This document shows, piece by piece, positions 46,701 to 52,432 of a stretch of DNA of 64,000 nucleotides. Below the pieces are notes generated by a model. It saw nothing but the letters and a program-made list of their open reading frames with translations. It was not told the DNA's origin and searched no databases. Both the position numbers and the translations under genes were made by a program. Source of the DNA: Lamellibrachia luymesi (taxonomy: Eukaryota > Annelida > Polychaeta > Sabellida > Siboglinidae); NCBI GenBank assembly GCA_009193005.1, contig SDWI01000457.1, positions 241,538-305,537 of the forward strand. The letters run 5' to 3'. Positions within the stretch are counted from its first letter, which is position 1. Each line of letters starts with the position of its first letter.

Positions 46701-47466
46701 CGAGAAGGCAGAAAACACAAGTTTGCGTCGACAGGCGCCGCACGTGTGCGTAGAGTGCAACGAGACCTTCCCGGACACGTGCAAACTGCGCGTGCACATG
46801 CGTGTGCACTTGGAAGAAAAGACTTTCTGTTGTCGGTCGTGTGACTTTGTCTCCAACAGTAAGTCAAGTCTGGTGCGTCACGTCAAGCTGGTGCACGAGT
46901 CGACGGGAGTCAGCTCGTCAGGAAGCAGTGAATGTGACAAGAGGGAGAAGTCATCACCAGTTGCCGAAGACCGACTGTCGCCAGTGAACAATGACATGAG
47001 CCCCGTTGTTAAAGAAGAACCTCTTTCTGAGAATTTCCCTGATGCCGAGAGCAACTTTGATAGAAACAGCATGAGCAGTCCTGGTAGTGTCACAGGAAAA
47101 AGCCGTATCAGTATTAAACACGAACCAGACGTTGACGACAACAGAGAAAACGTGAACATTGAAATTGATAAAGTGACATCACCCAAGGACAATGGAGTGA
47201 ACCACCAAGTGGCACCGGTGGTGCACTGCAGCAGTGTATGCATTGCGCCACCCGCAGTAGAACCACTGAGTCCAAGTGTTGTCAATGTACACCACCTGGT
47301 TACAGGAGGTGAACTATCTGCGTTGGCACCGCTCGATAAATGCGGCGCGAAATACTGCAAACAGTGCGACATCAGCTTCACGTACTTGTCGACATTCATC
47401 GCCCACAAGAAGTATTACTGTAGTTCACATGCAGCCGAACGATCCAACGCTCAGACCGAGGTCTGA
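2453..47466 (+). CDS. FOG: FOG/ZFPM (Friend of GATA) zinc-finger cofactor, whole gene, six coding exons
   Basis: Coding exons: 2453-2492, 34413-34612, 40626-40743, 41140-41466, 43925-44098, 44600-47466. All junctions are GT-AG with matching phases and give 1241 residues. FOG proteins are nuclear cofactors that bind the N-terminal finger of GATA factors through C2HC fingers and recruit NuRD and CtBP. Visible here: the NuRD/RBBP4-binding motif MSRRKQSNPKPIKR at the N-terminus; a divergent PR-like domain (about 30-140); C2HC fingers at 234-255, 406-427, 705-726, 791-812 and 1206-1227; C2H2 fingers at 363-383, 880-900, 908-928, 1003-1023 and 1031-1052; a degenerate finger near 849-867; CtBP motifs PLDLS (585-589) and PQDLS (631-635). 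The last finger ends YYCSSHAAE, as in vertebrate FOGs. The length resembles vertebrate FOG-2 (about 1150 residues). The ortholog call is strong. Extra small exons in the long introns cannot be excluded, but phases do not need any. Confidence 0.95.
3676..4703. promoter_or_regulatory. GATA-site cluster 1, candidate FOG intronic enhancer
   Basis: Twelve WGATAR matches on either strand by my reading: 3676, 3687, 3953, 4035, 4092, 4122, 4272, 4345, 4355, 4631, 4646 and 4698, plus at least seven CGATAR sites (such as 3711, 3942, 4168). About two WGATAR would be expected in 1 kb of random DNA. The segment is GC-richer than the rest of the intron, so AT content does not explain it. It starts 1.2 kb after exon 1. 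GATA factors are the partners of the encoded protein, so a feedback enhancer is a natural inference; nothing here proves activity. Confidence 0.5.
5378..5439. repeat. 31-bp unit, two tandem copies
   Basis: Two near-identical copies around the words TTTATCCCAGATGTAATGG. A recent short tandem duplication. Confidence 0.85.
6472..6534. repeat. AT dinucleotide microsatellite
   Basis: About 31 uninterrupted AT units. Confidence 0.97.
8182..8207. repeat. Short hairpin, 12-bp arms with 2-nt loop
   Basis: Arms GTCCGATAAAGT and ACTTTATCGGAC separated by TC, flanked by TTTT-like and AAAA runs that extend the pairing with one bulge. It sits 40 bp left of the hAT-like MITE. The function is unknown. Confidence 0.7.
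8249..8364. mobile_element. hAT-like foldback MITE with 8-bp target-site duplication
   Basis: The element starts CACGGGCAACTGAATC and ends with its inverted copy. The terminal inverted repeats are about 46-52 bp and differ by a small indel and one or two substitutions, leaving a short central spacer. It is flanked by perfect 8-bp direct repeats ATGTGTTG (8241-8248 and 8365-8372). An 8-bp target duplication and termini starting CA are typical of hAT-family transposons. At 116 bp it is non-autonomous. Confidence 0.8.
8499..8703. repeat. Compound microsatellite (CATA)n, (TA)n, (AG)n
   Basis: CATA units at 8511-8557, interrupted TA runs to about 8690 and an AG run to 8703. A short non-repetitive piece near 8632-8660 interrupts it. 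Confidence 0.95.
9345..9712 (-). mobile_element. AATTCC-rich dispersed element, copy A
   Basis: On the minus strand it begins GGGGTCAATTACATT and contains many AATTCCAATT words, including a perfect 24-bp palindrome at 9366-9389. A second copy lies in direct orientation at 40203-40592. The two share long blocks, for example around AATAATTTGAGTTAAAAAG and TGATGTAATTAAAAAAGTAA. No coding capacity is seen. The family is not known to me. Confidence 0.65.
10641..10895. mobile_element. MITE family 2, copy 1 (about 255 bp)
   Basis: Inverted terminal regions of about 55-60 bp: the left side includes GCCCAAATGTATTTTAATGA (10676-10695), with its near-complement at the right (10839-10860). The outer parts TTCTAACATC / GATGTTAGAA also pair. 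A second copy is at 42851-43115. It is non-coding, and target duplications were not resolved. Confidence 0.65.
10965..11185 (+). mobile_element. LINE fragment, C-terminal end of a reverse transcriptase ORF
   Basis: Read with frame changes, the + strand gives the pattern RGCPSTRWMDQIKASTGL followed by LAVLREAVQN, and then a decayed W..L...V. tract. This is the signature downstream of the reverse-transcriptase domain in non-LTR retrotransposons (GRP.TRW.D.IK...). It has stops and frameshifts, so it is a dead 5'-truncated copy. The clade cannot be assigned. Confidence 0.6.
13400..13810. repeat. Diverged copy of the 17840-18150 segment
   Basis: Shares blocks in the same order with 17840-18150: AATCATTAAATGTCC, ACAGCATC, TTTTAACAG, TGTTAATTTTGAATAT and TCATGTTT..GACAT.GAGA. 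An old direct duplication within intron 1, or two copies of an unrecognised dispersed element. Confidence 0.55.
13494..13577. repeat. 43-bp period, two tandem copies
   Basis: Two copies around AACTCAGTTATTAATTTAAA, differing at two or three positions. Confidence 0.85.
14029..15168. repeat. 38-bp minisatellite, about 30 copies
   Basis: The unit contains CCCTTGTTCCACACAAGTCA followed by (A/G)TGCAC(A)(G/A)CATGA. Copies differ at a few recurring sites (GAGGAGC, GAATAGC, GAAGAGC variants), and the last copies are more diverged. There is no long open frame through it. Confidence 0.95.
15896..16520. repeat. 10-bp degenerate repeat, about 60 copies
   Basis: The unit is YATCACTKGA in near-continuous 10-bp register, frequently giving TGATATCA palindromes at unit junctions. 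Copies vary by substitution much more than by length. Confidence 0.9.
16780..17165. repeat. Direct duplication, copy 1 (pair with 18395-18790)
   Basis: About 390 bp, clearly homologous to 18395-18790 over its length. The shared block is strongest from 16925 (TTACCTGTAATGTATATATT) through GCCACACAGGTGATATATTT and ACAGCTGTTGTCATAATG. Both copies run into a TG-type microsatellite at the right end. Non-coding. Confidence 0.85.
17184..17296. repeat. (TATG)n / (TA)n microsatellite
   Basis: TGTA units followed by a TA run. Confidence 0.95.
17571..17612. repeat. AT microsatellite
   Basis: An AT run of about 17 units plus a short degenerate tail. Confidence 0.95.
17840..18150. repeat. Diverged copy of the 13400-13810 segment
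   Basis: Homologous blocks in the same order as at 13400-13810. It lies directly left of the second copy of the 16780-17165 duplication. Confidence 0.55.
18395..18790. repeat. Direct duplication, copy 2 (pair with 16780-17165)
   Basis: See copy 1. The two copies differ by scattered substitutions and small indels, roughly 80% alike by eye, so the duplication is not recent. Confidence 0.85.
18784..18902. repeat. GT / GCATGT microsatellite
   Basis: Imperfect GT-rich repeat with GCAT and GCGT interruptions. The open frames over it are low complexity on both strands. Confidence 0.95.
19275..19531. repeat. AT-rich compound microsatellite
   Basis: Several TA runs broken by ATTACTATA and GTATATA pieces. 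The words GAGTTAGAGCAGCAC(A) / GTGCCATGTTCTAACTC around 19260-19350 are imperfect inverses of each other, so part of it can fold into a large hairpin. Confidence 0.85.
21740..22660 (-). mobile_element. Decayed LINE (CR1/L2-type reverse transcriptase), 5'-truncated
   Basis: Minus-strand frames give the RT core GVPQGSVLGPVLFILYTTPL, then YADDTQIYLS (the YADD catalytic motif), and further down NCLARVVTRSP, LLKSLHWLPV and FKICTITYQAL, ending with an AAPTLWNSLP-like stretch at about 21800-21840. These are in the standard order of the 3' half of RT in CR1/L2-group LINEs. Stops and frameshifts separate the pieces, so it is inactive. It lies within FOG intron 1, antisense to the gene. Confidence 0.85.
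23168..23236. repeat. TA / TATG microsatellite
   Basis: Alternating TA with GCATG interruptions. Confidence 0.95.
25882..26286. repeat. 22-bp minisatellite, about 18 copies
   Basis: The unit is GATGAGGACCAACCACTAAA plus CA, with CATTACACAAA and CTACACAG variants that alternate along the array. A few units carry GATGGAGACTAACC instead. Confidence 0.93.
26302..26408. repeat. TGATCA-containing short repeat, about five units
   Basis: Units of about 20-24 bp resembling AATGTGGGTGATCACAT, each centred on a TGATCA or close variant. It follows the 22-bp array directly. Confidence 0.7.
27236..28240 (+). repeat. Tandem array of about 20 SINE tRNA-like heads
   Basis: The unit reads TGGTGCAGTGGTTAGAGCGC, then CAGACT(GT)CAGTCGAGAGGACC and GGGTTCCAG. 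This is the 5' half of a tRNA-derived SINE: A-box TGGTGCAGTGG fits TRGYNNARNNG, and GGTTCCAGTSS approximates the B-box. The left copies are 52 bp. From about 27700 a 2-bp loss (ACTGTCAG to ACTCAG) gives a 50-bp unit that is repeated about 11 times almost unchanged. The last copy continues into a longer non-repeated stretch that looks like the SINE body. Confidence 0.88.
28241..28470 (+). mobile_element. SINE body attached to the last tRNA-like head
   Basis: Follows the final head, whose B-box-like end is GGTTCCAGTCC, closer to consensus than the internal copies. It contains TCTATGCCAGGGAAAGTAAA, found again at 56700-56719 in another genomic copy, which shows this is a dispersed repeat and not unique sequence. 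Confidence 0.7.
28517..28929. promoter_or_regulatory. GATA-site cluster 2
   Basis: Eight WGATAR matches by my reading (28517, 28584, 28611, 28649, 28735, 28755, 28887, 28924) in 413 bp, plus GGATAA-type sites near 28683, 28711 and 28822. Fewer than one is expected by chance at even base composition; AT-richness raises that somewhat. It sits immediately right of the SINE body. A regulatory role is inferred only. Confidence 0.4.
30058..30140. repeat. GTGAACACACACAT repeat, about six copies
   Basis: A 14-bp unit with one TG-to-AT variant; low complexity. Confidence 0.9.
31437..31835. repeat. Tandem duplication of about 220 bp, two copies
   Basis: The left copy (31437-31640) and right copy (31660-31835) share GCCATGATA, CACTAGCAATACATATTT-like, GCATCTTTGG, AACTTGAAAGAGGGAGAGAG and ATAGACATCTGTG blocks in the same order, with moderate divergence. 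Confidence 0.8.
31439..31670. promoter_or_regulatory. GATA-site cluster 3
   Basis: Seven WGATAR matches (31439, 31448, 31457, 31477, 31583, 31615, 31665) in 232 bp. Three of them come from a 9-bp repeat of CATGATAGG/C, so part of the density is due to local repetition. It overlaps the left copy of the tandem duplication. Confidence 0.35.
32448..33364. repeat. 26-bp minisatellite, about 36 copies
   Basis: The unit is AGCTAGCATGTCATAGTGGA plus TACTAG, with shorter variants lacking AGAGCT. AGCTAGC and ACTAGAGCT words make short palindromes in most copies. Confidence 0.95.
34172..34271. repeat. 26-bp repeat, four copies, 140 bp before exon 2
   Basis: The unit is AGTTTTGATACGTTTGTTCA plus CTACAC; the last copy is diverged. 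Confidence 0.88.
34413..34612 (+). CDS. FOG: FOG exon 2: start of the PR-like region
   Basis: Acceptor TTTGTTTGTAG, donor GTATTA (weak). It starts in phase 1, completing Arg14, and ends in phase 0 after Lys80. It encodes an acidic linker (KSEDELEE) and then GVYTAVSLVEGSTFGPYSA, which resembles the start of PR/SET-like domains (G-V-x-A....G..FGP). FOG-1 and FOG-2 have a PR-like domain in the same place, without known methyltransferase activity. Confidence 0.88.
37236..37341. repeat. TATG and GT/GC microsatellites
   Basis: TATG units at 37236-37268 and imperfect GTGTGCGTGC repeats at 37280-37341. Confidence 0.95.
37697..38868. repeat. 69-bp satellite-like array, 17 copies, open in one frame
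   Basis: The period is exactly 69 bp, so one + frame stays open over the whole array and encodes a 23-residue repeat (CTIHGHREACMIAVLGLSSG then IPY). Copies are nearly identical. Ser versus Ala in the repeat (TTCAGG/TGCAGG) is blocked: copies 1-7 have T, 8-14 have G, then mixed. The open frame begins at a TTG within AT-rich DNA; no in-frame ATG with good context precedes the array. I regard it as a non-coding intronic tandem repeat, with a small chance of translation. Confidence 0.9.
40203..40592 (+). mobile_element. AATTCC-rich dispersed element, copy B, next to exon 3
   Basis: Left end GGGGTCAATTACATT, right end ATGTAATTGACTCC, so the termini form short inverted repeats of about 14 bp. The internal sequence matches copy A (9345-9712, opposite orientation). 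The right end is 33 bp from the exon 3 start and probably lies over or close to the branch-point region. Confidence 0.7.
40626..40743 (+). CDS. FOG: FOG exon 3: PR-like region
   Basis: Acceptor TTTGTTACAG, donor GTTGGT (weak). It starts in phase 0 at Phe81 and ends in phase 1 after Gln119. It encodes a segment including HWLKLPRSTATRTDCNLDIH, aligned with the W-x-x-x-x-R/x-x-x-x-x-x-N-C/L-x pattern of PR domains and with the W.GV.DN.NNC segment of vertebrate FOG-2. Confidence 0.88.
41140..41466 (+). CDS. FOG: FOG exon 4: end of PR-like region and linker
   Basis: Acceptor CTATTTCAG, donor GTAAGT. It starts in phase 1 (Asp120) and ends in phase 1. The first part, VLCRITRDLPDNTEIVAMLN, matches the end of PR domains (Y/C.TTRDI..GTELLV). 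The rest, to about residue 228, is a polar linker without recognised motifs. Good splice sites and phase continuity support it. Confidence 0.9.
42851..43115. mobile_element. MITE family 2, copy 2 (about 265 bp), FOG intron 4
   Basis: Same structure as 10641-10895: left TATAGTAAATTCAG and CTGCCCAAATG..TTTTAATGAACCA, right TGGTTCATTAAAACATATTTG and GGTAGAACAGATAGTTTATA. The internal part is more diverged than the ends, as expected if the ends were selected for transposition. Confidence 0.65.
43426..43521. repeat. TATG microsatellite in FOG intron 4
   Basis: About 20 TATG units with GCATG interruptions. Confidence 0.95.
43735..43769. repeat. TA microsatellite in FOG intron 4
   Basis: A short TA run directly left of the first copy of the duplicated intronic segment. 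Confidence 0.95.
43773..43826 (+). repeat. Intronic 52-bp segment upstream of exon 5 (copy 1)
   Basis: Contains GTTCGTCAGTTCACCATTAT and AGCACATTCATG. A near-identical copy is at 44517-44572, upstream of exon 6. Its end is 98 bp from the exon 5 start. Confidence 0.9.
43925..44098 (+). CDS. FOG: FOG exon 5: first C2HC finger
   Basis: Acceptor TTGCTGTGTTGCAG, donor GTGAGT, phase 1 to phase 1. It encodes residues 229-286. The finger is C234-x2-C237-x12-H250-x4-C255 with FSSSSTLQAHLTFYC, matching finger 1 of FOG-1/FOG-2 (.ERNLQAHL.YYC), one of the GATA-contacting C2HC fingers. Pro/Ala- and Ser/Thr-rich residues follow. Confidence 0.93.
44178..44271. repeat. 14-bp GTGTGTGTACGTGC repeat in FOG intron 5
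   Basis: Six to seven copies, starting 80 bp after exon 5. Confidence 0.93.
44517..44572 (+). repeat. Intronic 52-bp segment upstream of exon 6 (copy 2)
   Basis: Differs from copy 1 at about three positions. It ends 27 bp before the exon 6 start, so it overlaps the zone where the branch point is expected. Confidence 0.9.
44600..47466 (+). CDS. FOG: FOG exon 6: main zinc-finger and CtBP-motif exon
   Basis: A single 2867-nt exon from Asp287 to the stop TGA, encoding residues 288-1241. In order: KR-rich nuclear-type sequence (290-312), C2H2 (C363, C366, H379, H383), C2HC (C406, C409, H422, C427), a Ser/Ala-rich linker, EQPLDLSLSKR with the CtBP motif PLDLS (585-589), PQDLS (631-635), C2HC (705, 708, 721, 726), C2HC (791, 794, 807, 812), a degenerate finger (C849, C852, then HHVC), C2H2 (880-900), C2H2 (908-928), a basic stretch YKRRKSRK (978-985), C2H2 (1003-1023), C2H2 (1031-1052), possible SUMO sites VKEEP and IKHEP, and C2HC (1206, 1209, 1222, 1227). 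A large 3' exon with most fingers is also the arrangement in vertebrate FOG genes. Confidence 0.96.
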
Positions 47467-47760
47467 TGATACAATGGAGGGGTCATGTCAGAATGGGCCG
47501 CGGGTCCATACCAAAGTCATTATGTGTTAAGTTCACCATTTGATTGTATTCTGCTGCCACTTTCGTCCATTAGCCTCTCACAGTAATCAGACATGCTGTT
47601 TGATAATTACTTGTAATTGCAATGTTTAGTGTTTCTATATGTTACCAGAAAAATTCAACATATAATCTACATTCAACCTGTTTGCATAACCCCCTATTCC
47701 TTAAGAATAGTGTTCCTGCGGTGTCTGTGAGTATTTCTTAATGACCGAATTTAGTTTCTC

Positions 47761-47766
47761 AATAAA
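47761..47766 (+). terminator. Candidate polyadenylation signal of FOG
   Basis: AATAAA, 295 nt after the stop codon. Other AATAAA-like hexamers occur further right (for example 47996), so the 3' end may be longer. Confidence 0.4.
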
Positions 47767-48009
47767 GACAATATAGAAATGTAGACATTATTAAATTATT
47801 GGTGGCTGACTGCCTAGTCTTGATTGTTCTATTGGAATGTGACATAATCTGAAGTGCTATATATATCTTACGAATGTAGAATATATGCTTCCAAAATTAA
47901 TGTGAAAACAACAGCTTTTCCATTATTTATGAAGTGAAACATTACAAGTTGATGTGTTATGCTTGTTGTCTGCTGCTGCTTAAATCTATACTAGAAATAA
48001 ATCTATACC

Positions 48010-48080
48010 AGTATCTATACTAGCTGACACCAGTATCTATACTAGCTGACACCAGTATCTATACTAGCTGACACCAGTAT
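48010..48080. repeat. 22-bp repeat, three copies
   Basis: Unit GTATCTATACTAGCTGACAC plus CA. Confidence 0.9.
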
Positions 48081-50059
48081 CTTTTCATGCTAGAATTTGT
48101 TCCACACATAAACATTTTGAGATAATTTTCAAACTGAACTGTAATATTTTGATATTGACGATAGAGCTAGCTGATGTTTATCATATCTAAGAACATTTTG
48201 ACACAAGACAGTAACATGTCTAATGAAGAACATACTATGGCTAAAGTATTGTTAGTTATGTTGAGCTGACATTTTCTTAATTGACAATTGTGTATGAAAT
48301 ATCCACCTTCTCAATCAAATCAATACTAGAACAATTGTATACGCATCTCAACATTCTTGTTGCGCAAGTATTTTAATAGTGACAAATTAAATTTTCAGAA
48401 ATATTCTGTTGAGCAACCGAAACTCATTGCAGATAATAATATAAATGGTTATAAATCCTATTGTAACAATGTTGGTTACATATTGTAGACTTTGCTTGTC
48501 TATGAATATAATTGTTTAGAAAATGTTTTTGGCCTCGGACTAAGAGTTCTCCCAGAGGCAGTGTCTTGGTCTCACGGGCTTCCACAGTGTATAATGTATA
48601 CATACAATTGTATGTAACATGTAAAAGGTGTCTAGTCATACATTATTGTTCATGTTGAAGACTCCAGTATTACTAGATTGATATCACGTACAGCGAAGAA
48701 GGAGTTTAAATTGTCACCGTCGTAGACACCTGGTATAAAATGACAATATCGGTGACAACAGGCTTTGGTACTCTTAAGCTTGGCTCAACTTAGTGGCATC
48801 ATTGGGCAAGACATTGTGAGGGCAAGCTATTATTACTCAATTATATGTCTTGAACAAAACCGCTGTGTTCACATGGTCCATCTAGTACTCTTGGGATTAT
48901 CGTCTTACTTAATCTTTACATTTTACCTTTGATGCACTCCATTATTGGAGAAAAACTAATTTTAATATTTTAATTTTTTTAATTCATGTGAACACAGCTT
49001 GACATGAAATTGTAAATTTGTTAAAATTATTAAATATGTTGCCACAGGGAATTTCCTGATTTTGGGGTATGACACAATATTGTATAGCATGTGCACTAAA
49101 TAAGTTTTGGATGTAAAAATGTTTAGTCATCTGTTACAATCTGTATCAAACGCCTTACAAGATTCTTAGAGACGGATGCTATAACTGCATCATAATCGGC
49201 ATACTTCATGGTCTTGTACAATCTATTCAAAGCTTCGTTATAAATTAGAAATGGTGACAACGTGGAAACTTCCATGCCAGTGAACTCATACTGTTTGATA
49301 TGTATACATTTTATTATTTATTAGCTGACAAACAGTCAATCTTGACTTTAGCTGTGCTTTCATTTATTTTTTTTGTCTTTGAATGATTGTTGTGTTTTGG
49401 AATCGTTATACATGTGCATTGTTTTGTATTATAATTCAGCCAATTGCAAACTGTGTTACCAGTTAGAGATGGGACAGTTTGAACAAAATTATCGATTAGT
49501 TCAGCAGTTTACACTATGTCTGACTTAGTCAAAAGGTTTCTTTGTATTTTTGTTTATATAATTATTCCAGGATGTATACATTTAAAAATGTTTAATTAGA
49601 CATGAGAAAAGTAAAATGTCATTGGCTAACATACTCGGTTGTTGCTTTCAAAATAATTTGTGACCCCTTACCATAATTTTGAAAATGTTCGACAAGTGGA
49701 GATGGTCCCTGACTTGGGTCTTGAGTGCATCTACGAAGTGCATCTCCATCAGCATATATATTTACACCAAATATAATTTAATTATGACAAGAACATCTCA
49801 GTTCTGTTTTGCCTGAACAATCTTGGATTCGGAACATTTTGGACATGGATGTTTCATCATACGTATTACATTGTTATAATATCACAAATTTGTAATCCTG
49901 TTCATATTTTGCATTTGGTGGGGTTACCAGGGCTTTTACTGGCTTTCACTTTTGAAAATAGGGTACATTTGGAGAAGATACAAATAAAACTTAAAAGCTG
50001 ATCTTTTAGTTGATTTCGTAAAACTGTTTTATGAGTCATACAAAATGATTATCTATTAT

Positions 50060-51720
50060 GGTTATTGTGGCATGGGTGTTTCATGTAGAAGCCATCTTAG
50101 ATACATGATGTGTAGCACTGCAGTGGCAACTCACTTGGCAAGAATGTGTTTATCTTTGGATTCCAATGTATGTCAGACATTGTTTCTTCTTCACTTGAGT
50201 GTGAATACACTATGTGCTTCATAAAATGGTTGTTTTGTTCTATTCATTCAAAATGTTACCTCATGTCCTCTAGTTCTACTATCTTTCTTGAGTGAGAAAA
50301 AATACTTCTATCAATATTTTCATACTCATTCAATATTTTAAAACTTAAATTAGATCACCTCTTAACCTTCTTGTCTCTAGAGTTGTTCAACCACATTCTT
50401 TCAGTCGTTTTTCATAACTAAGATCTTTCAGTTCTGGAATTTTAGTTGCTCTCTTCTGTATTCTTTCAAGCATATCTATATCATTCTTATGATATGATCT
50501 CCAAACTTGTATTCAGTCCTCTAAACAAGGCCTAACTATTGCTTTATACAGAGGTATAATTAGCTTTTTTCCTTGTATGTTATATTTCTCCTAATCAACC
50601 CAAGAATTTGATTAGTCCTTTTGAAGCTGCAATACCACACTGCTCTGAAACTTTCATATCAGCACTTATTGTAACTCCTAAGTCCTTTTCTTTTAAACTA
50701 GTACTTAGAACAGTATCTCCCATTTTATAGTTTACATCCAAGTTCCCGTGTCCTGTATGTAGGCATTTACATTTCCCAAAAATTAACAACTATCTCCCAT
50801 TTCATAGTTTACATCCTAGTTCCCATGTACTGTATGTAGGCGTTTACATTTCTCAAAATTGAACAACACTTGACCATTTAACTAATTTGTCTAGATCGTT
50901 TTGTAAATGTTGTTTATCACCATGCATCATTGTTAACCCTTCTAAACACTTGTGTCATCTGCAAATTTCAGTGCGTTGCTTGTTATATTGTCGTCCAAGT
51001 CATTGATATATATTAAGAATAATAAAGGTCCTAATACTAATCCTTGTTGTACCACACTCAATACTGATTTCCAGTTGGAAACCTCCCCGTCTACTATGGT
51101 CCATACAACTGTCAGTCAGCCATTGTTCTATCCAGTCGATTATGCCATCCCCGATACCATGGGCTTTTAGTTAAGTAGTAATTTTTGATGTGGCACTTTG
51201 TCAAAAACTTTCTGAAAATCTAAGTATATAATATCTACTGGTGATCCCTCATCTATCCACTTAGTGATTTCTTCCAAAAAAAACATTTGTTAAGCATGAC
51301 CTCGTTTTTAGGAATCCATGTTGAGATGGATTTAATAGTTTATGCCTAACAAACCACCATATAGTCTTTGATTAACCTTTCTAATACTTTACAACTCACT
51401 GAAGTTAAACTCACTGGTCTGTAATTGTCGTACTTATTTCTCGAACGTTTTTTAAATAATGGTATGATGTTTGCTTCTTTCCATTCAACAGGAACCACTC
51501 CCTCTTTCAATGACAAGTTGAACACATGTAAGTGGCATATTAATTTGTTCTACTGTTTCCATTAGCAGTTTTGGAGGAATTCCATCCACTCCAGGTGATT
51601 TATTGTCCTTCATTGCCTTTATTTTCTTAGCTACTATTTCTGGAGTTACAATTAACTGTCCTAAATAGTCCGATTTAGCCTCCTGAAACTTGCTGCATTG
51701 GCAATGTGTGCATACTAATA
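50060..51720 (-). mobile_element. Decayed CR1-type LINE, reverse transcriptase portion
   Basis: On the minus strand, from 51680 down: VTPEIVAKKIKAMKDNKSPG followed by VDGIPPKLL; NYRPVSLTS-like sequence near 51410; an STWIPKN segment in place of the QHGF block; ..QGLVLGPLLFLIYINDL near 51020; NALKFADDT near 50970; and YKMGDTVLSTSLKEKDLGVT around 50690. This is the ordered motif set of CR1-clade RT, broken by many stops and frameshifts. A 70-bp tandem duplication inside it (50718-50860) was probably made after insertion. Confidence 0.88.
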
Positions 51721-52109
51721 TTCCAATTGTCCACTATTTTTTATTGTTTTTGGATCGGGGTTGGGTGGGCGGGGTCAATTCTATCTAAAAAATGTATTAT
51801 TGGTTTTGATCTACAAATTTACACTGTCCTGTCGCCTTAACAGTGGCGCCACACATTGGACTGGGAGTCAGTCAAACTGACGTACCACCTGGCGAGTAAT
51901 GGCTCCATCATTGGCACCGCCCACACGGCTCGGCACACGCACACCGCGGCAGCAGCAAGGAAGGGCGCTCAATTCGTAAACCAATAGCTACCTACGTTCA
52001 GTTTCAAAAACACTCTTAAATGGAGTGATCACAAGGAATACTACATGTTTTATATAACCCAACTATTTGAGTATATCTTCTTAGTCAATGTCGCCTTGGA
52101 AACACTGGT

Positions 52110-52199
52110 TTATTTTAAGAATGATCGATCCCGAGTGCGCTTTGCCTTGCCCTTGGCCTTGCGTGACACCGCTTGAACTGTTGGCCTAGTAGAAGCCAT
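52110..52199 (-). CDS. Small basic open frame, 29 residues (uncertain)
   Basis: ATG at 52199 on the minus strand with A at -3 and G at +4. The product begins MASTRPTVQAVSRKAKGKAK and ends DRSFLK; 10 of 29 residues are Lys or Arg. I do not recognise it. It may be a genuine micro-protein, the first exon of a spliced minus-strand gene, or chance. No neighbouring exon, promoter or polyadenylation signal could be tied to it. Confidence 0.15.
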   Translation of the reverse strand: MASTRPTVQAVSRKAKGKAKRTRDRSFLK

Positions 52200-52362
52200 G
52201 ATGCCGTAGTAATGCCTAATGATTATATTACAATAACAAGGGACGCAATATGATTGTACATTTCCGTAGATTTGTTACGTCGGGGTTGAAACCTGGTTAA
52301 TGTTACAACAGCTCAAACACTGGTTCACACAATTCTAGGCGATCGATGAATCCTCATTCAAA

Positions 52363-52432
52363 AACATTCGTTGACTCGGCCAGAGGGGGTGGCAGCAAAC
52401 ATTCGTTGACTCGGCCAGAGGGGGTGGCAGCA
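52363..52432. repeat. 35-bp unit, two identical tandem copies
   Basis: AACATTCGTTGACTCGGCCA followed by GAGGGGGTGGCAGCA, twice without a mismatch, so the duplication is recent. Confidence 0.95.

Noticed and set aside
46878..47408. 176-residue minus-strand open frame opposite FOG exon 6
   Set aside because: It is a shadow frame of the zinc-finger exon; the + strand has clear finger motifs.
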